A DNA stretch of 64,000 nt from Apostichopus japonicus (lineage: Eukaryota; Echinodermata; Holothuroidea; Aspidochirotida; Stichopodidae), in assembly GCF_037975245.1 (NCBI RefSeq), contig NC_092582.1, positions 890,001 to 954,000 on the forward strand, given 5' to 3'. Below are positions 60,284-64,000 of the stretch, piece by piece; the first letter of the stretch is position 1, and the number at the start of each line of letters is the position of its first letter. The notes below the pieces were generated by a model. The model ran no database searches. It had not been told where the DNA came from and saw nothing but the letters and a program-made list of their open reading frames with translations. Both the position numbers and the translations under genes were made by a program.

Positions 60284-60734
60284 CTGTTATGAACAAAGAG
60301 TATAGCAGAAAGGTGGAATTAGCACGTTTGTGGATGACTGTTCAAACTGGAAAATATGAAACAGGCTTAATAATATGGAAAAGATTGGAATAGCATGCGG
60401 AACTTGGAATTATTTAAAAGCGGCGGTCTTTAAGCTACAAATAATACTCATTGCAGGTTGCCAATCATGCAAAACATACGATCACGTTCAAAGTTATTTT
60501 CTGCTAATTTATTGTCTCCTCTTGTAAAGTAGCTATGATACGCGATGATACGCCGGCAATGATTACGAGGCCCTTCTGAGTCGACTGAATACTTCTCGAA
60601 GGCTTTCAAACGCGACTATTGGAAGTGAGAGATTGAGAGAGACCAATTTGTCGGAGGATTGTATACATGCCGTTGGTTGGTTGAAATACATACCTTAAAA
60701 AAGCTGATTGGTCACACTGAAAACTTAAATTGGT

Positions 60735-61110
60735 TCACCGACTAACATAACGTTAGTCCATCTGGTGCCTCTCCCGACTAACAAAGCCTTATTCAGTTGC
60801 CATACCGACTAATTTATTCCTTAGTCAGTTGGATTTCTTAGTCGGTCATCTTAGTCAGTCAGCTTAGTCGATCAACAATTTCTTAGTCGGTAAATGTATA
60901 TTAGTCAGTTACATTAGTTGGTGACATTAGTCGGTCTTTACCGACTAATTTATATAAGCCACCGACTAGTTTATAGCAGGTTTAACATTAGTCAGGATGG
61001 TGCCTCTCCCGACTAACCTTTCTTAGTCGGTATCGACTGAAGAGTTGCACTGACTAGAATCACTGAAAGAATTAAACGCGACTAGTTTCACTGACTAGCA
61101 TCACTGAAAG
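60735..61110. repeat. TTAGTCGG / CCGACTAA repeat
   Basis: About 375 bp with some 20 occurrences of TTAGTCGG-like words on both strands at irregular spacing, including a longer word (GGTGCCTCTCCCGACTAAC) twice. Both orientations mean that many hairpins are possible. Confidence 0.8.
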
Positions 61111-61730
61111 AAAAGAGAGCAGAAGAAACACAAATAATGTGTACGTTGGCAGTATTTATTTCTGATAAAACTTCTGATGTCTACAGAGGCTGACTTTCGA
61201 CAGACAGAGAAGAAATCACTGTAAACAAAAATCTGAAAATCTGATTTTATTCCAACAAAGTTAAGACAAGTTAATGGATCAAACATGAATCGCAAAAGTA
61301 TAGCACTGCACAATAATGCAAAGTTGAATCTTGGGCAAGGGTTCCTCATGACTTTCGTTCTAAAGTGGTACCCCAAATCGACATCAGTTAAGTCTTCACG
61401 AACAAAGAGTGTTTCTCTTAACTACAAATGGCCTCCCACTTGTCTTCAGGAAGTCAAAATCTGCACCATTATTGACCTGTGAACAGAAAATATGATATAC
61501 GTGTAAGCATAGATACAGATATAGAACATGATAACTCACATTATCATAAACATACATTTACATTAAAATTTTATAACATATTGGGAGGTATACATTTAAA
61601 TCTAGGTCCCTCAAATTATAAGCCAGGAATAGCAGCTTTCCCAAATAATTATTAGCTTTGCACAGCATAACACCAAGTTATTTTTCAAATCTTAATAATT
61701 ATGTTAATCATGTTAATAATTATCCCAATA

Positions 61731-63071
61731 GACCGGGAGCCCAGAGGGTTTGGTTAGCTGGGAAGGTAACCAATTGCCTTGTACATCACAATGTTCACAG
61801 TGAATTCCTGTATATGAAACCAGACGACTGGCAAACCGACTGTGGTGGGTGTGGCTGGGAGAGCAATTTTAAAGTCACCTGATAGCTAACCTAGATCAGT
61901 TTTTATGGTAACACATGAAAGTAAGTACAATGTGTCAGGTATGGCCCCAAGAGCAACAAATGGCCATTGCCAGTAATTATTGGTGGTGGGGTACCCCTGC
62001 CAGTGATCTATAATTGACCCCTCAAAGCTGACCTAGGTCAGCTCATGAGGTAACCACTTGAAACCTACTGGAAAATGTTGGTTAGAACTTCAGATACAAC
62101 TGATGGGCATTGCAAGTAATTTTTATTGGTGGGGTACCCTTCCAGTAGACCCCCAAAATGCCCATCCCCCATTGACCTAGATGAGCTCATGATGTAACCA
62201 TTTGCAAACTACTGGAAAATGGTATCACTTCATATGTAAGGGATGGGCATTTCCAGTAATTTACATTGGTGGGGTAACCCTGCCCGTAGACCCCCAAAAT
62301 GCCCATCCCCCATTGACCTAGATTAGCTCATGGGGTAACCAGTTGAAAACTACTGTAAAATGATTGGCAGGACTCTTTATGTAAGGGATGGGTATTTCCA
62401 GTAATTTATATTAGTGGGGCACCCCTGCCAGTAGACCCCAAAAATGCCCCCCTAGGTCAGCTCATGATTTAACCAGTTGAAAACTACTGGAAAATGATTG
62501 ACAGGATTCTATATGTAAGGGATTGGCGGACTCTGGCAGTGGTGGCCCACCAATATAAAATACTGGAAGCCCATTTTTACATATAAAGTGATACCTATCA
62601 TTTTCCTGTAGGTTTCAACAGGTCAAATCATGAGCTCACCTAAATGGGGGTCTATTTGCAGGGGTACCCCACCAATAAAAATTACTGGCAATGCCCATCC
62701 CTTGTATCTGAAGTCCTAACCAACATTTTCCAGTAGGTTTCAAGTGGTTACCTCATGAGCTGACCTAGGTCAGCCGTGAAGGGTCAATTGTTGATCACTG
62801 GCAGGGGTACCCCACCACCAATAATTACTAGCGATGGCCATTTGTTGCTCTTAGGGCCATACCTGACACATTGTTCTTACTTTCATGTGGTTACCATGAA
62901 AGCTGATCTAGGTTAGCTATTAGGTGACATTAAAATTGCTCTCCCAGCTACATCCACCACTGTCGGTTTGCCAGTCGTCAGGTTTCATATACAGGAATGC
63001 ATTGTGAACATTGTGATGTACCAGGCAATTGGTTACCTTCCCAGCTAACCAAACCCTCTGGTCTCCCGCTC
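61731..63071. mobile_element. Foldback element (1.3-kb palindrome)
   Basis: The left arm 61731-62520 and the inverted right arm 62530-63071 match closely over the outer 400 bp (both read inward as GGGAG-CCAGAGGGTTTGGTTAGCTGGG and on). The left arm carries three tandem units of about 141-145 bp (at 62145, 62286 and 62431) where the right arm has one. There is no open frame of interest. Target duplication was not found. Long-TIR foldback transposons look like this. Confidence 0.75.
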
Positions 63072-63144
63072 TACAGATCAGTAAAAATTTGACCAAACTT
63101 ATGAAGCTTGCACGTAAATGATATACTAGACTGTTTTTTTTTTT

Positions 63145-63419
63145 AAAACAGGTTATGAAAAGTATCTTTAATATCATTAAACAGTTGGGTACAATAGTTA
63201 AACTCACTCTTCCATCTTTTTTCTCTATGGTACTTGTTCCTTTGCTTTTTGGACTCTTGGATAAACTCTTTTGTTCTGCGAAGGGTACCAATATATCATC
63301 TTAAAACATGTATTTAAGCCATATATAACACAGTTCTCCTCTTCTGTTGTTGCCTCCACACTGGTGTCGTACATCACAGGAAACCTCACCCTTGACTTAG
63401 ATATTTGGCTTTTCAATTC
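63145..63419 (-). CDS. Possible exon(s) of unknown gene
   Basis: A strong acceptor (TTTCTTTTTTCCAGCAG) before 63419 opens a frame beginning ELKSQISKSRVRFPVMYD. It stops at about 63225. A second frame, entered at a second acceptor (TACCCTTCGCAG, about 63280), reads TKEFIQESKKQRNKYHREKR and on to a stop near 63150, with a Lys/Arg-rich composition like a DNA-binding or transposase segment. The two cannot be one intact exon. Either a frameshift or chance open frames explain this. Confidence 0.25.
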
Positions 63420-64000
63420 CTGCTGGAAAAAAGAAACAGCAAAGTATTCATCATTTGAAAAAAAAATTAAATAAAGTTGTCACCACAAAGTTATGTGAGA
63501 TTTGCTTCCACTATAGTCTCAAAAAACAATCCCAAAGTTTGAAGCAGACTGTATAAAGCTGAAAATTTGAACGAGTGTCATCACCATTGCAACCAGAATC
63601 AAATGCCCAGAATACAGAGATAATAAAACATGGGCTAAATCTTTGTTTGTTGTTATGATCTTTAAAAATATAACATTTTAGAAACAGAAATGCACTGAGC
63701 CAACTTATTTATAGGCCTAATCGTTTTTAGTTGTTATGTTATTTTGCTTGCTCACATAACAAGCCTGTTTAGACCTAGGCTAGAGGAGAATCAGTACTTT
63801 GTTACACTAAGTTTGTCTTTCGGTCGTTTTGATTTAGTCTTACTAGTAGTACTAAAGTATATAATGGACCGGCGAAGACTAGAGAATACCCAGAGTTTTA
63901 GCAACTGCGTTAAACTGTATCATCTGATCTATTATTTACGTCAATGAGTTTCATTCAATCTAGGATCAAAAAGAGAAAACTAATTAATCTTAACCTTTAA
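63420..64000. other. Non-coding stretch
   Basis: No exon, repeat or RNA gene that I can support. Confidence 0.4.

Overview
The window looks like nuclear DNA of a metazoan invertebrate. It is AT-rich and has short protein-coding exons bounded by GT/AG splice sites, long (TA)n microsatellites, minisatellites, a CR1/L2-like LINE, several Penelope-like elements (PLEs) with GIY-YIG endonuclease, and hAT-like MITEs. I see no bacterial operon structure. The mix of sushi/CCP, immunoglobulin and eight-cysteine WAP-like exons with PLEs fits a marine deuterostome, perhaps an echinoderm such as a sea cucumber. That placement is inference.

Region 1-26 kb is mostly repeats. An Ig-domain exon (minus, 950-1249) is followed by hAT-like MITEs and fragments, a candidate LTR (3634-5343), minisatellites, a TIR element with an inverted partner (7.06-8.09 kb), two plus-strand exons of an unrecognised gene (9837-10042 and 10617-10764), a 682-bp tandem duplication (11.1-12.45 kb), two hAT-like elements with perfect 8-bp target duplications (15.2-16.8 kb), a pair of MITEs whose flanking 8-mers are crossed (17.0-19.46 kb), and a repeat-cored TIR element (19.6-20.5 kb).

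Region 26-52 kb carries the main gene, on the minus strand. A signal-peptide exon (51.8 kb) is followed by an eight-cysteine WAP-like exon (50.1 kb), a double-CCP exon (42.7-43.0 kb) and a cluster of CCP exons (26.1-34.2 kb). Every exon is a phase 1-1 module or begins or ends in phase 1, so the exons can be joined in frame. The 27.5-34.7 kb part is a recent tandem amplification in which CCP exons alternate with (TA)n tracts and PLE-type terminal fragments carrying hammerhead-ribozyme cores. The large introns hold minisatellites (35.0-36.3 and 37.7-40.1 kb) and a decayed LINE (43.6-49.6 kb) that seems to have a PLE nested in its 3' part.

Region 52-64 kb holds an 84-bp tandem array, a second eight-cysteine exon with a one-base deletion (54.6 kb), a PLE with reverse transcriptase and GIY-YIG domains (56.7-58.6 kb), a third, decayed PLE interrupted by a tRNA-like SINE (58.9-59.8 kb), a CCP exon ending in a stop codon (60.1-60.3 kb), a TTAGTCGG-rich repeat and a 1.3-kb foldback element (61.7-63.1 kb).

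I found no clear new enzymatic or defence system. The most notable items are the phase-1 secreted CCP gene amplified together with ribozyme-bearing retroelement ends, and the crossed target duplications around 17-19.5 kb.
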